From Tigriopus japonicus (taxonomy: Eukaryota > Arthropoda > Copepoda > Harpacticoida > Harpacticidae), in contig CM021312.1 of assembly GCA_010645155.1 (NCBI GenBank), positions 714,492 through 778,491 on the forward strand: DNA of 64,000 nt, written 5' to 3'. Of this stretch, positions 43,775 through 57,200 are shown in pieces (position 1 is the stretch's first letter; each line of letters opens with the position of its first letter). The notes below the pieces were generated by a model, which was not told the origin of the DNA, did not search any database, and saw nothing but the letters and a program-made list of their open reading frames with translations. Position numbers and translations under genes: made by a program.

Positions 43775-46700
43775 AGCTTGGGAGATCCAAAGATCACTAA
43801 ATACCTGGATGCCTCGGCTACTGGCAAAACCATCTTTCAAATTCTGTGCTATACAGAGAATTTTTCTCTCGTTTCCGCGCGTATGTATTGCCACTGTAGT
43901 AAATTTCAAAACGTTGTTATTCGTGAATGGGGGGGAACATATGCTGAAATTCAGCAAACGACATCCTTAAATGCCGGTCTTTTCAATCTTATCAAAGCAA
44001 AATCGCTTACTTGAATGGTATTTGATTTATAAGAAATCCACAGCTGAACGCCTGAGCGGAGGCTTCCATGTCTTACGATTTCTTGGGGAATACCATCAGT
44101 AACAAAATGACGACAATGGCCTCTCTATGAACCTCTATGGTCAGCCCAGGTTAATCACAGAACAGAACAACGCAGAGTGACGGATTGACAAACCAGGCTG
44201 TGTCATCATCACTTTCCCAATCTCTCCACAACCCATAAAGGACTTTTTTTAGGAATGAACGAAAGGAACCACGAACACCTGTGGACATCAATACTTTTAT
44301 ACAATCTGCCGTACAATTTATATTACACAATTCTTTATGATGCAGGGATGTTACTGATTTTTTTACAATCAGTCAATCGACTGATAGGAAAAGCACATCT
44401 TGTAATTGACTTTGGTTCTACGACCGTAGAACTAGGGTCAACCGGTAGATTAAATTTCAGAACTATGGTAATGTAAAAAAAATTCTCGTTCATCTACCTC
44501 CACAAGTGATTTCTTCCATCTAAAGTCATCAAGAAATTTGCAAATAATTGTTCTTTTAGAGAAAATAATACCACGAATCTTACGCCCGTATTGCCTTGCT
44601 CTGTCGGCCAAAATTAAAGGTCAGAAAGACGAAAGTATCCCCAAAGAGCCAGACTAAAGGTTTCACTTAATTCGGTTTCATTTTATGCGGCAAAAATATT
44701 AATTCCCCACGAAAAAAAGTTTAATTGATTTTCAATTCATGAAAATCAATCATTCCAACCGGTCCAACCTCACTTTTCACCAAGCCGTAAACGAAGTGAC
44801 ACGACTTTTGGACAACTACGATCCATCTGAGGATGTATTTCGCAAAAATCATTGACTCACGATTCATTTTAGGGTCTTTTTATTCGTCTCCAACTGGTGT
44901 CTCCTCTTCACCCCGGCCTGGCCATGGATATACTTACAGAAGAGGATGCGAAGACAGCTATTTGTTGTTGTTTTTGAGAGCCCAAAGAGGCCCTATGAAG
45001 TAAACGATAAGGAAGTGTTATGGACTCAATATTCAATATTCTAAACTAAATCAGTGGATGAATTGTCTAAACATCATTCTGGTATGTGTATCTGTCTCTT
45101 AGAGATAATTAAATGCAACCCACTCTTGGGTAAACCACGTTCACAACTCATCATCAACCATATTCAACTTATCCTGAAATACCAATGGTTTCAGAGTACC
45201 TAACAACACCATCAAAGTGAAAAACATAGTGCTCCATGAAGGTGATCTGTTCTTTACTGCATTCTGCATGAATAATCATTCAGAGGGAATCATCAACAAC
45301 TCAACTATAAGTTGCCAAATAATTTGTTCAATCTCGTGCTTCCTCTCAGTTTGGCCGGTCAAAATGTTGATATTTGGCATCTACCGGATTTCAGGCGTTT
45401 CAGACGATAAAATACTGACTAAAAATGATGATTTCTGGAGAAGAGAGTGGATACTGTGGCTGTGAGTTTCATTGTTAATAACATGGCCACAGTTAACCAA
45501 AAAGACGCCCAATTTTCATGAAACTTTATCTGAGTATAATTGAACCCGTTGTCTGAAGTTGGTATTATTATATTCAAGTTATACATACGTTTAATTGCGA
45601 TCCATTCTTATTTTTGTGCGAGACATTGGTCTGAAGTAGCTCAGTTTTGACTAATTCCTGAGAACAGTAAGCATCATTATAAAATAAATGGCAGGAAAAG
45701 GAGCGCTATCTCATGCTGCAACTTTGTTCCCAAGTGATGTTTGCTATCAAATACCTTTTTCTATCGTCTTTCGGCAATTTCGTTCAACTTCAGTGCAGAG
45801 CCGCACCGTTTTAAGGGCCTCATTGGGCTTCGCGTCAGCTGAAGTTCGCGTCCTGTGGTGAGAGGTTCCTGCCCCTGGCGTGCATGAGTGAACCACAGAG
45901 CTAACACACACAGACACTTGACTCGTTCACCAGTCCAGCAGTCGTGGCAGATGGAGTCTTAGTAAGTGGCAAGTCAAGGATCACTAAATACCTGGATGCC
46001 TCGGCTACTGGCAAAATTCATTCTTCAAATTCTGTGCAAGACAGAAAAAATCTAATCAAACAAATTGTCTGACTGGTAATTCAAAGCTCACAAGCTTAAT
46101 TTCAAGTTAATCGGCTGAATTTTGTGTCAGCAAGAGTAATTTGAAGCATAGAGCATAGCGCGCTCTTCTGACCGAACATTCGCACCTACAATCGTCCAAA
46201 AGGACGATTGTAGGGTCAATTTTTCCCTCGTTTCCTTGCGTATGTATTGCGACTAGCAAATTTTGAAACGTTGTTTCTCGTGAACGGAGAAATGTATAAT
46301 GCTGAAATTCAGCAAACGACATCCTTAAATAATTGTTTAATCAATCTTATCAAAACGAAATTGTTCACTTGAATGGAATTCGATTTATAAAAAATCCACA
46401 GCTGAACGCCTGAGCGGAGGCTTCCATGGCTTACGATTTCCTTGGGTAATTACTAAGTAGTACCATGGATGAAGATGGAAGAAGAGGATGCGAAGAGAGC
46501 TGTTTGTTGTTGTTTTTGAGAGCCCAAAGAGGCCCTATGAAGTAAACGATAAGGAAGTGTTATGGACTCAATATTCAATATTCTAAACTAAATCAGTGGA
46601 TGAACTGTCTAAACATCATTCTGGTATGTGTATCTGTCTCTTAGAGGTGATTAAATGCAACCCACTCTTGGGTAAATCACGCTCACCACTCATTATCAAC

Positions 46701-47424
46701 CCTATTCAACTTATCCTGAAATACCAATGGTTTCAGATTATAAGTACCTAACAACACCATCAAAGTGAAAAATATAGTGCTCCATGAAGGGGATCTGTTC
46801 TTAACTTCATTCTGCATGAATAATCATTCAGAGGGAATCAACAACAAGTCAACTATAAGTTGAAGAATAATTTGTTCAATCTTGTGCTTGGTTTGGCTTG
46901 TCAAAATGTTTATATTCGGCATCTAATGGATATAAACACTTCAAATGATAAAATGTTGACTTAAACTGATGTTTTTATGGGGAAGAGTGTGAATGCTTTG
47001 GTTGTTTAAGTTTCATTGTCAGTAAAAGGGCCACAGTCTTCCAAAAACACGCTCAAATTTCATAGAACTTGATCTCCGTGTATAGTTGAACCCGTTGTCT
47101 GAAGTTGGTATTATTAAATTCAAGTTATTCATGCGTTTAATTGAGATCTATTCTCAGTTTTGTGCGAGAGTCTGGGTGTTTGAAGCACCTCAGTTTTGAC
47201 TTAATTCCTGAGAACAAAAAACATCAATACAGAAATTATGTTAGGAAAAGGAGCGCTTTCTCATGCTGCAACTTAGTTCTGAAGCGTTGTTTGCTATCCA
47301 ACACCTTTTTCTATTGTCGATTGGCAATTTTGTTCAAGTTCACTGTAGAGCCGCACCATTTCAACGGGCTTTTTGGGCTACGCGTCAGCTGAAGTTCGCG
47401 TCCTGTGGTGAGAGGTTCCTGTTA
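43775..47424. repeat. Tandem duplication of about 1.5-2 kb non-coding unit upstream of AP3D1
   Basis: Block A (about 43775-44098) recurs at about 45979-46452 and block B (about 44939-45877) recurs at about 46483-47424, in the order A-B-A-B. Between the first A and B are about 840 bp (44099-44938) absent from the second unit. The second A has an extra stretch of about 150 bp (46040-46190). Shared landmarks include CTGAACGCCTGAGCGGAGGC in A and GCGTCAGCTGAAGTTCGCGT in B. No protein is supported in either copy. The second B ends about 310 bp before the AP3D1 start. Confidence 0.85.
46185..46214. repeat. Perfect 13-bp hairpin
   Basis: CCTACAATCGTCC at 46185-46197 and its exact complement at 46202-46214 around AAAA. 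It lies in the part of block A that only the second copy has. Confidence 0.8.
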
Positions 47425-47733
47425 GTACACATCGTCGATTTCCCGTTGGCCCAGCGAGCGAGCAGGCGAGCGGGCGAGCGAGGTGGAAACGAACGACGAA
47501 AGACTTCTAGCAGCTGGTTGGTGCCCACAAGCCGTCTTTGCTGGCTCGTTCGTTCCACCTGTTCCACTCGATGGTCATAGCCATTGTCATATCCCACCCT
47601 TGTTGGTATCCCCTCTAACTTGGTTGGCCTTATGTGCGCATGTAGCGGGTGTGGACAATCATAGACGCAGACCAAAAGGGGGTGGAACGGATTGATTGAT
47701 TGATTGGGTGATTCAGGGGTTCATCGCGAGAAG

Positions 47734-50655
47734 ATGGCGTTGATGAAGGTCAAGGGCAATCTGGAACGTCTGTTCGACAAGAACCTCAACGATCTGGTGC
47801 GCGGCATTCGGAACAACAAGGCCGATGAAGCCAAGTACATCGCACAATGTCTGGAGGAGATCAAGCAGGAACTCCGTCAACAGCCGCTCTCGGTCAAGAC
47901 CAACGCCGTGGCCAAGTTGACTTACCTCCAGATGCTCGGATACGATATCTCTTGGGCCGGATTCAACATCATCGAAGTCATGAGCTCGCCCAAGTTCACG
48001 GAGAAGCGCATCGGCTACTTGGCCGCCGCTCAGAGCTTTCATCCCGACACCGACGTGCTCATGCTCACCACCAACATGATCCGTAAGGATCTCAACGCCA
48101 CCAACATGTATGACGCCGGTCTGGCCTTGTCGGCCTTGGCTTGTTTCATCTCGCCGGATTTGGCGCGGGATCTCTCGGGCGACATTATGGGGCTACTCAC
48201 TAGTACCAAACCCTATTTGCGCAAGAAGGCAGTCTTGATTTTGTACAAGGTGTTTTTGCGATATCCTGATGCGCTGCGGCCGGCTTTTCCGCGATTACGC
48301 GAGAAATTGGAGGATCCCGATCCCGGCGTCCAATCGGCCGCTGTCAATGTGATTTGCGAGTTGGCGCGAAAGAACCCCAAGAACTATTTGAGTTTGGCTC
48401 CCACGTTCTTCAAGCTCATGACCACTTCGACCAACAATTGGATGCTCATCAAGATCATCAAGCTCTTCGGCGCACTTACCCCGCTCGAACCCCGATTGGG
48501 CAAAAAACTCATCGAACCGCTTACTAATCTGATTCACAGCACTTCGGCCATGTCCCTCTTGTACGAGTGCATCAATACCGTGATCGCCGTGCTCATCTCC
48601 ATCTCGTCCGGGATGCCCAATCACACGGCGGCCATTCAATTGTGCGTCCAAAAGCTGCGGATCTTAATCGAGGACTCGGATCAAAACCTCAAATATCTGG
48701 GCCTCATGGCCATGTCTAAGATCCTGAAAACCCATCCCAAGTCCGTGCAAGGTCACAAAGATCTGGTCATGCGTTGTTTGGACGATTCGGATGAGTCGAT
48801 CCGCCTCCGAGCCTTGGACCTTCTTTATGGGATGGTGTCCAAGAAAAATCTCATGGAAATCGTCAAAAAACTGATGTTGCATATGGACAAAGCCGAAGGC
48901 ACAACTTACCGCGACGAACTCATGGAGAAAATTATTCAAATTTGCTCGCAAAATGACTACCAATTCATCACCAATTTTGAGTGGTACGTGTCCGTCCTTG
49001 TGGAGCTCACGCGGATGGAAGGCACCAACCATGGACCTTTGATCGCTAGTCAAATGATGGACGTGGCCATTCGTGTAGAGACGATTCGCGCTTTCACCGT
49101 GAGGCAAATGGCCATTCTGATTGAAAACCATCATTTGTTGTGCGGCGTGGGTAAAAGAAACTCCGTGGCCGAAGTTTTGTATGCCGCCGCTTGGATCTGC
49201 GGTGAGTTTGCCCAGTTCTTAAACGATCCCACTGACACGTTGCAGTCCATGTTTCGAGGTCGGGTGATTGCTCTCCCTGGGCACATTCAAGCGGTTTACA
49301 TTCAAAACAGCCTCAAAATATTCTGTTTCCTCGTAAATCAGAAAAGAGACCGGCAAGAACCAATGGAGAAAGTCCTTCAAGTTGGACGTCAGCTCTCTGA
49401 ACACATGGAAAGTCTTCTTACTTCTTCGGACCTTGAAGTCCAGGAACGGGCTTCGTCAGTCATGCAAGTTATTAAATTCATTATGCTAGACTTGGAATCA
49501 ATGGAACCATCATTGACCTCGGAAACGTTAGATGTGATCTTTGCCGGAGAACTCAACCCGGTGGCTGTCAAAGCTCAAAAGAAGGTCCCCTTGCCCGATG
49601 GATTGGATCTGGATACTTGGATCAACGATCCTCCACCATCCTCAGAATCAGAGCATTCTGAATCTGAGGAGGAACGCTACGACGCCCGTACAGACTATGA
49701 AGTCTTTGTGTCCACCTCAAGTAGCAAGGGCACGTCCAGCAAGAAGGAGAAGAAAAAGAGTAGAAAGAAGAGTGACGAGCTTTCCAAAGAGGACCTAAAG
49801 CAGCTCAAAGAAGCTCGAAAGTTGCAACACATTTCCAATCCAAACTATCTCAAAGATTCCCCCAGTGCCCAGCAAATTAGATCTGAACAAGAGGCGGCGG
49901 CCGTTGACGATATTCCCGTCCAACCCATTGATCTGGGTGTTCCATTACACATTCCCGGCTTGGCCTCTTCGGATCAGTATTTCAATATCAGCCGTTCATC
50001 CTCTGGCATGGGCACGGAAGAGGACAGGAAGAAGCGGAACAAAAAGAAGAAGAAAAAGAACAAGTCCAAAAACAAGGATGGCAACGAGAGCTCAGAGGAT
50101 GAGAATGACGATAAAGTTGATGCCACAGCCGAGACGTTTGTGATAAAGAAGAATTTGGACATGCCCGAGGGAGCTAATCCTTCAGATGAAGATGATAATG
50201 GACTGGCTGAGGACGACCCACATCGTGCCTTGGGCGACATTTCTTTGGATGATCTCGAGGTCATTGAGAAATACCAACCCCAAAGCCATCCGTATTCCTC
50301 TGCAGGTGGTAATAGCAATCAAGCGATTCCGGCATCTCTTTTTGGAGTATCATCGGATAAAAGTGCCAAGAAGAAGTCCTCGTCTTCCAAGAAAAAGAAG
50401 AGCACCTCTGAACGAGAAAAAGCGGAGGACATGGAAGAACATGCAGATGACGGAAAGAAGAAGAAAAAGAAGAGCAAGAAGTCGAAGGATCACAAATCAT
50501 CTTCGAAGAAAAATTTCGACGAAGAGAATGTGGATGAAAAGGTGTCCAAATCGAAGAAGAAAGCGAAGAAAAAAGAATCGTCAACCTTAGAGAAGAAGCC
50601 TGAACACGAGCAAGTCCCTCCTAACACGGATGATATTGACTTTTGGCTTAAGTAA
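47734..50655 (+). CDS. AP3D1: AP-3 adaptor complex delta subunit, 973 aa
   Basis: Large subunit of the AP-3 coat that sorts cargo from endosomes to lysosome-related organelles (Drosophila garnet). One exon. I start at the Met of MALMKVKGNLERLFDKNL, where animal orthologues begin. Residues 30-580 are the adaptin HEAT-repeat trunk, strongly conserved ('YDISWAGFNIIEVMSSPKF', 'EKLEDPDPGVQSAAVNVICE', 'STSAMSLLYECINTVIAVL'). From about 650 comes a Ser/Lys/Glu-rich hinge with long Lys runs. The protein stops after 'DDIDFWLK'. Vertebrate AP3D1 has a similar D-x-D-F-W-L word in its hinge and then more hinge and a C-terminal ear, which is missing here. Poly(A) signals: ATTAAA at 50728 and AATAAA at 50893. 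Confidence 0.95.
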   Translation: MALMKVKGNLERLFDKNLNDLVRGIRNNKADEAKYIAQCLEEIKQELRQQPLSVKTNAVAKLTYLQMLGYDISWAGFNIIEVMSSPKFTEKRIGYLAAAQSFHPDTDVLMLTTNMIRKDLNATNMYDAGLALSALACFISPDLARDLSGDIMGLLTSTKPYLRKKAVLILYKVFLRYPDALRPAFPRLREKLEDPDPGVQSAAVNVICELARKNPKNYLSLAPTFFKLMTTSTNNWMLIKIIKLFGALTPLEPRLGKKLIEPLTNLIHSTSAMSLLYECINTVIAVLISISSGMPNHTAAIQLCVQKLRILIEDSDQNLKYLGLMAMSKILKTHPKSVQGHKDLVMRCLDDSDESIRLRALDLLYGMVSKKNLMEIVKKLMLHMDKAEGTTYRDELMEKIIQICSQNDYQFITNFEWYVSVLVELTRMEGTNHGPLIASQMMDVAIRVETIRAFTVRQMAILIENHHLLCGVGKRNSVAEVLYAAAWICGEFAQFLNDPTDTLQSMFRGRVIALPGHIQAVYIQNSLKIFCFLVNQKRDRQEPMEKVLQVGRQLSEHMESLLTSSDLEVQERASSVMQVIKFIMLDLESMEPSLTSETLDVIFAGELNPVAVKAQKKVPLPDGLDLDTWINDPPPSSESEHSESEEERYDARTDYEVFVSTSSSKGTSSKKEKKKSRKKSDELSKEDLKQLKEARKLQHISNPNYLKDSPSAQQIRSEQEAAAVDDIPVQPIDLGVPLHIPGLASSDQYFNISRSSSGMGTEEDRKKRNKKKKKKNKSKNKDGNESSEDENDDKVDATAETFVIKKNLDMPEGANPSDEDDNGLAEDDPHRALGDISLDDLEVIEKYQPQSHPYSSAGGNSNQAIPASLFGVSSDKSAKKKSSSSKKKKSTSEREKAEDMEEHADDGKKKKKKSKKSKDHKSSSKKNFDEENVDEKVSKSKKKAKKKESSTLEKKPEHEQVPPNTDDIDFWLK

Positions 50656-51211
50656 TCATGTTGAACAAGTAACTCTTCATCAACCAGTGATACATAGATG
50701 AGGGAAGTGGAAATTTAAATAGGGAACATTAAAGCATCTCTTGAACCCTGTTTTCATCTTCGAAAGATTTGACGCATTTGGAAATCATGCAGAAACAAGT
50801 TTCTCCATAAATCGTTCGCCTTATTTTACGTGATTTGGATCCACTATTTATGTTATTGTTTCTACCGAATGAACGTATTCTTAGTAAGATAAAATAAATG
50901 ATATTGTCTGATGGGAACCGTTTGGGATCTATATTATTGTTCTCACCCACTGAGATTAAGTCTCCATTAGTTTGTTTCGTTTCGAATACTTTGCCTGAAC
51001 AAATGCAGGTCAAGTGCAAATTTTCCCCCTCTCTCCCCCCGTGCTGAATTAAAATACTGCATGGACATGGGCCAAGACATTCTCACGACCTTAAGCTTCT
51101 TGTAGTCCGGGAAAGCTCCTAGGTTCAAAAGACTCATTGAGAGTGCATTTCAGTCAGGACGTGTAGCGTGAGAGGTGTTGAGCTGTTTTCATTTAGACAA
51201 TTTATAAGATC
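50656..51211. other. 3' flank of AP3D1 and upstream region of the coiled-coil gene
   Basis: Contains the AP3D1 poly(A) signals and no supported gene. I looked here for a missing AP-3 ear exon and saw none. Confidence 0.5.
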
Positions 51212-54200
51212 ATGGGACTTCGTGACAGTGGACCATTGATGACCTCAGAGGCTGCCAATCAAGTATCAGGGACTATGAAGGACGACAAAGATGAGGAAGA
51301 GGCTATTAGAGCCAAATACAGGCTCATGATCGAAGAAAAGGTCATGCGACAAGTTCAAGCCATCAAGGAGAAAGAAGATCTTGAAATCCAGAAGAGGCTC
51401 AAGGAGCAGAAGGAAATCGAAGCCAAGAAGCAGAAAGAGCAAGAGCTGAAAGACAAAATTGCCCAAGAATTAAAGAACATCAAAGAGTTAGAGGCCAAAG
51501 CTCGAGAAAAGATGACCAATCAAAAGGTTCAGATCAGAACGGTAGACAAGCCACAGAAAATAGCACCCTCCAAGGAGGGCCCTTCTGAATTTTCCATAGA
51601 CTCCTTGAGGCAAAAGAAGGCCGAGGAAGCAGAGAGGCTCCAAGCCGAGGCCAAACTCGAGGTGGAACGCATGAGGATCGAGGCTGAGGCTCAAGCTCAA
51701 AAGCGAAAGAGAGAGGCTGAAGCTGCCAGACAAAAAGCTATTCAAGAGGAACTCAAGAAGCTCATGGAGGAAGAAGAAATGGAGAAAGAACGCAAGATCT
51801 TGGCTGACAAGCAAAGACCTTTCCCAATCAAAGACGCAATCCATTCCAACTACAAAGGAACTTCCCAAACGAAAGAAATTACTCGACAATCCAATTCTGA
51901 ACAAATTCGAAGCTCAAGCGAAATTACCACAAGCCGAGGAAGCCATTCGAAAGGCACAAATCGAAAGCAAACGTAGAGCAAAGCCTTTTCAATTAATGAA
52001 GGACAAGATCAAAAACACATCCCGGGACAGTTTGAACAAGCTGAGAAGGAGTCGACAAAACCTGGGATCTTACCTCTCCAAAGAGAAACTTAAAAAAGGA
52101 CTCAAAACGTCGCGTGACAAATTGAGCCAAAAAGAAGGCACTTCAGTAGATAACGATGATGAGAACAAGCTCCGCAAATCGACCATGAAAAATTACCTCC
52201 TCTCCCAAGTTCTCTTTGATGGACAAGCAGAGGTCAAAGCGGCCTCCAGGTTTGAGACCATTCACGAGATAAAAACGTCAAAAAGTCAGGAGCAGGCTCA
52301 AAACCAACGAGAGATTGAAAGAAGACGAAAAGAATTCGAACTGTACAAAAGAGAGATGGAAAAATATCTGTCTTTGTTTGAAGGGTCTCCCCAACGGGAA
52401 CAGATCCAAGAAAATAAAACGTCGAAACAAGCGGTCTCTTTGGCAAGAAAGCCGATCCACAACATTGGAAACATCAAGGACCTTTTTGAAAACAGAAATG
52501 ACCTTCGAGAGACCACAAGGAACGTGCCCAAAAGTGAAGTGGGCAAACTCGATACTCAAGCTATACTGACGTTCCAAGAAGACCAACCGAAACCCCAAAC
52601 GAAGATGGATTACATCCCAGTCGTGATTGATAAAGAAGCCTTTGAAAGGACCATGAATAAATTTGAAATGTATAAACAAGAGGAGGAACTAAGAGCGGAG
52701 AGAATCAAGGAGATCCAGGCACGACGAAAACTGAAAGAGGCTCGACTTATGGAAACAAAGGAGACCTCAGAAGTTGTTACCGTTGAGAGCAGTGACGAGG
52801 AATATGAAAATGATCTGACAAGCACAGACCATGATGAATCGGAAGAAGAAGAAGTACAAGAGCAACAAAATGACCGTGTATGGTCTTTGAAGCAAAGAGT
52901 TATCCAAGAACTGCACAACTTGAAAGATATGGATGAGCAATTGATGAATAGATCAGCTTTAGAGAATCAAAGGCGCCAAGCTTTAAGGCAAGTTCAATCC
53001 GAGATTGAATCAATTACAAGACCTGTCAAAAACTCCTCCGATAACGACGAAGAAGAAGATGATGATACGCCGCAATGGATCAGAATGATAATGGAAATGG
53101 CTCCGTTAAACAAATTTAATCAAACAAGTGATCCTATCCAAAATGATTTGCAACCAGCAGAAAGACCACATCAAGACTGGAAAACGGACGACATTACGAA
53201 GGACAACTTCAATTCATTTGAAGATTCTGTGAACGCCCTCATAGCATTGATAGATAATGAGGAAGGAACTGGGATTTCTCCTTCCACCGCAAAGTTCTCG
53301 CAAAAAGGTCCAAGAAAACCACAAAAACTGAACATGAGACAGTTTTCGTTCGAGAGCAGCTCTCCAAAATGTTCCAAACCCAAACCAACAATCGAAAACA
53401 CAAGCAATATTAATGAAGTGAAGAAAAAACTATTTCGAAAGAACTCAATTACTTCACATCCGAGGAAGGAGGATCAAACGAAGGTATTTCTAGGAAAAGC
53501 TTGCGATGACATTAAAAAGTCCTTGACGAGACGGAACCAAGAATCAAAAAGTTCACCCCCACCACGTCGCTCACAACGAAGGAAATCGATCATCCAAGCT
53601 CCTGACTTTGATGCCAATTATCAGAAAAGAGACCATTCACAACCGAAAAAGATCTGGTCATACCAAAAAAAGACCATGAAAGAGCTGTACGATTTAGTCA
53701 ACGAAAGATCAGACATGGTGTCATCCGAAATTGCCACAAAAGCGCAGCGCATCATGGAACAAACGAAAACCCTGGAACAAGCCGAAACAGACTTGAGTCA
53801 AAAGAAAGACCAGTCAGTGATGCAATATGACGAGTTTTTGGCCAATATTGAAAACTATTTAAAAACATCAGAGCAAAAGTCGGTCAAGAACACCACGTTT
53901 GATGAAACCCTCAAAGCTTACCTGGAGCTCATTCAAGACAAAACTGATCTGGAAGAAGAATCAAACTTGCAGAATGCCAAAGACATGCGCAATCATGTGG
54001 CACAAAGCAACATCTTGTTTCGTGGGAGAAATATCTTCAAAGCGCGAGAAGAAAATATAACCAATCAGTCTCAAAAGATGAAACCAGTTGGTAAATTAAG
54101 CACAGAACAGTTAAATGCCATCCAGGGCACTTCAAAGGATGACTGCATAGGCGCCAATGCCAAAACTATTTCTGCTCTAGTTCCACCTCCAATTTGCGAG

Positions 54201-57200
54201 TCTTTGCGGGCAAAGTTCGAAAATATTGGTCAACCAACGGAGAAACACGTCACTTCCAATACACAGTTCATAAAGCTCGTACATATCCCGATGGATCAAT
54301 CGACCAACACTAACGTCAAATCCTCCAACAGAGATTTTGAATGGAAATGGAAGCAAACCCCCATTCAAGAGCTTCTCCACTTTGTTCAAACAAATAGTGC
54401 TAATCACGCTCCAGAGTTAGAAAAAACCGTGAGGAAGTCTTTGAACGTGGAACAATTAGAACTCCGAGCCAAAGAGATTCAAAAACTTACGTCACAGCGG
54501 GATAAAGATTTCCATGAGCTTATGAGGGACTTGGAATCGATCACTAGTGCCGAATTTAATGACGAACCAACGTCTCCTCAGATTGGTTCACTTGAAATGG
54601 AACATGGCGAGGCATTGAAGAGCCTTACATCAAGAACAGAGGGTAATAAGACATCTAAAGGCTTTAGTCTTCCAAAATTACGACAACCATGGAAAATTGC
54701 CGACATCAAAGGTAAATTTGCACAAGCCCAAGAGCCTTCCAAGGTCAAGAGACCCGACCATAATATAGGGAAATTAGAAACACACCGGGTAAAGTTGGTT
54801 GAGTCGAAAAGTGAAAATAAATCTATTGAAAAGGATCAAAATGGTTCCGCTAAGAGGATCGAGTCTGTTCCTATCGACAAGATTAAGAATAGATACGAAC
54901 CTTGCAACAAGGCACCGAAGCATACACAGGAAATTCCAAAAGTGAAACGAAAAAAGGTTCTCATCGACGACATTTTTCATCCTCATGAGAGCTCGAATCT
55001 CGAATCAAAGAATCGACCGAAAAAAGGCAAAATGTTCTCCACCAAATCCATGAGCAACTTGTCTAAACTTGAGCCCTTTTCCATTAACAACAAGAGGAAA
55101 GAAGAACAAAACGTTACTAGATCGAGAAAGCACGTGGAATCTTGGCAGGATATTGATGATCCCGAAGAGAGGAAAAAGGCAATCTTGGCCAAACACGGTT
55201 TTAAACCTGTACGAACTGATGATGACATTAAGAAAGATGATCTCGACGATTTAGATACAATTCCGTCCCACATTTTAAATGATGAGATCTTGTACCGCAA
55301 GTTCATGAGACAACAAATTGCTGATCAATTTAGAGACCAGAGTGACTCATCAGACGAGGGCAGTGTGCCAAAAAATGACCAGCATGACATTGGAATGAGT
55401 CTGACCAATTTACTTGGTGCCATTCGTTCTTCCTCGATTCGAAAGGCCGGTGCCGAAGCCAAACTGAACTATCGCAAAGCTCTAAAAGCACCCAACGAGT
55501 TGGTCAATATCCCCGGAAGTTGCAGCAATCTCAAACAAAAGTTTGAGGCAACAGAAAGCAATAAGCTCTCCAAATCAAAGTGTGAAAATCCCATTGAAAA
55601 CGAGAAAGTCCGAAATTTGAATCTGAAAGGCTTTTGGGAGACCCAATTTGGAACAGGAAAAGTGTCAAAAGAAAGAGGATCAAAGCCAGATGTAGAAGTG
55701 GTTGCTAATGGAAGCCGGGGGACTGCATTGAAGCGATTCAAATCCGCCATTCAATTAGAACAATCCCATCCAAAAATTGACTTGGTGAAACAATTCTTCC
55801 GTGGTAAAATGGATACTTCGGAACAATTTAGTAAAACACAAAAGATGGAACCGACAGGTGGGAAAAATTCCGGCAACGGAAAATGTCATGGGCAATCAAG
55901 GTCAATGGGAAATTTTAGAACACTTCCTGCCGACCTTGATTGGAACACTGACTCGCAAAGCTCAACCAAGCACAATCTTAAATGGCAGATCAATCCAAAC
56001 ATTCCTGACGTAAATGTGAAAGCGAAAAGATCTCAATACGAAAAGCATGCATCCACTGAGAGCTTATCATTTGGGAACATGGAAACGGAATTGAGCGCAA
56101 TTCGGGAATTCCGAAGAAACGCATCCCAAGATGACCAAAGTTATGAAAAGACATCAATTGCTCAAGTTTCTCAAACCGAATTGGATCATATACGAGAAGT
56201 GCGTCGACGACACGGCTTTGTTGACTTCGATCAGCTCGGTCAAAAAGATCCAAAACCAATGAAACGAGATATTGCAACGGAGCTTGAAGCTGTAAAGTAT
56301 TGGAGGGAATCAGAAAAATCTGTTTCGGATGAAACACCGATCCAATTTTCAAACAAGGATGTGGTTCAAAGAGAATTGGAGGCCCTCCGATATCTTCGCC
56401 AACAATATCCTAACGTGTGTGTGGCCGATTGTGAGGTGGCTTACCACAATGCTGCTCTGAAGCGAGAATTAGAGTATATTCGACAACTCCGGCAAAAACT
56501 CGACTTTCAGGAAAGGTTGCCACCTCAAAACCACGAACAAAGGAACATCATTCAGAGAGAGCTAGCAGCTCTTAATTACGCCAGGAAACACTTGTTATCC
56601 AAACCAAACTTTGAACCAGACATCCAAAATGCTCATCAGCAAAATATAATTCAAAAAGAACTGGAGGCATTAAGGAAACTCCAGAAATTTGGCGCATTTT
56701 CTCCCGAAGGACTTTTCCGGGATGAGGCAACAAGCATTGCCATCAAAAGAGAGTTGGAAATGGTTTCCGATGCCCGAAAATCTGGACAACTGTCGAAGTA
56801 TGACCCACAAGAACACTCCCCAATCAATAGATGGAAAAGGGAGAGTATCAATCAAGAGCTTGAAGCCCTTAGGCGAACCAAAAGCTGTGAGCAATTCAAC
56901 TTTGTCTCAAATGATGAGATCAACCCTCAAAAGCTTACGATTGCCCAAGAACTAGCCAACATCAAGGACATTCGAAGTAGAACCCAATGGGGGGGAGACA
57001 TTTGTTCTTCATCATTTCACGATAAAAATGAGGCCCTGCGGCATCAGTATCGGCAAGACATGAAGCATCTCTTAGAGGCTCGAAATCGAAGGTACAATTT
57101 GGAAGAATCGGAAATCAATGAAAAAGAGAAGAAATTAACCGAACGACAGCGAATCAATAATGAGCTTCAAGAGATCCGGGCCTTGAGGCGATCCAAGTCT

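Noticed and set aside
49974..50318. Minus-strand ORF rich in Phe/Ser in AP3D1
   Set aside because: Antisense of the Lys-rich hinge (AAG read backwards).
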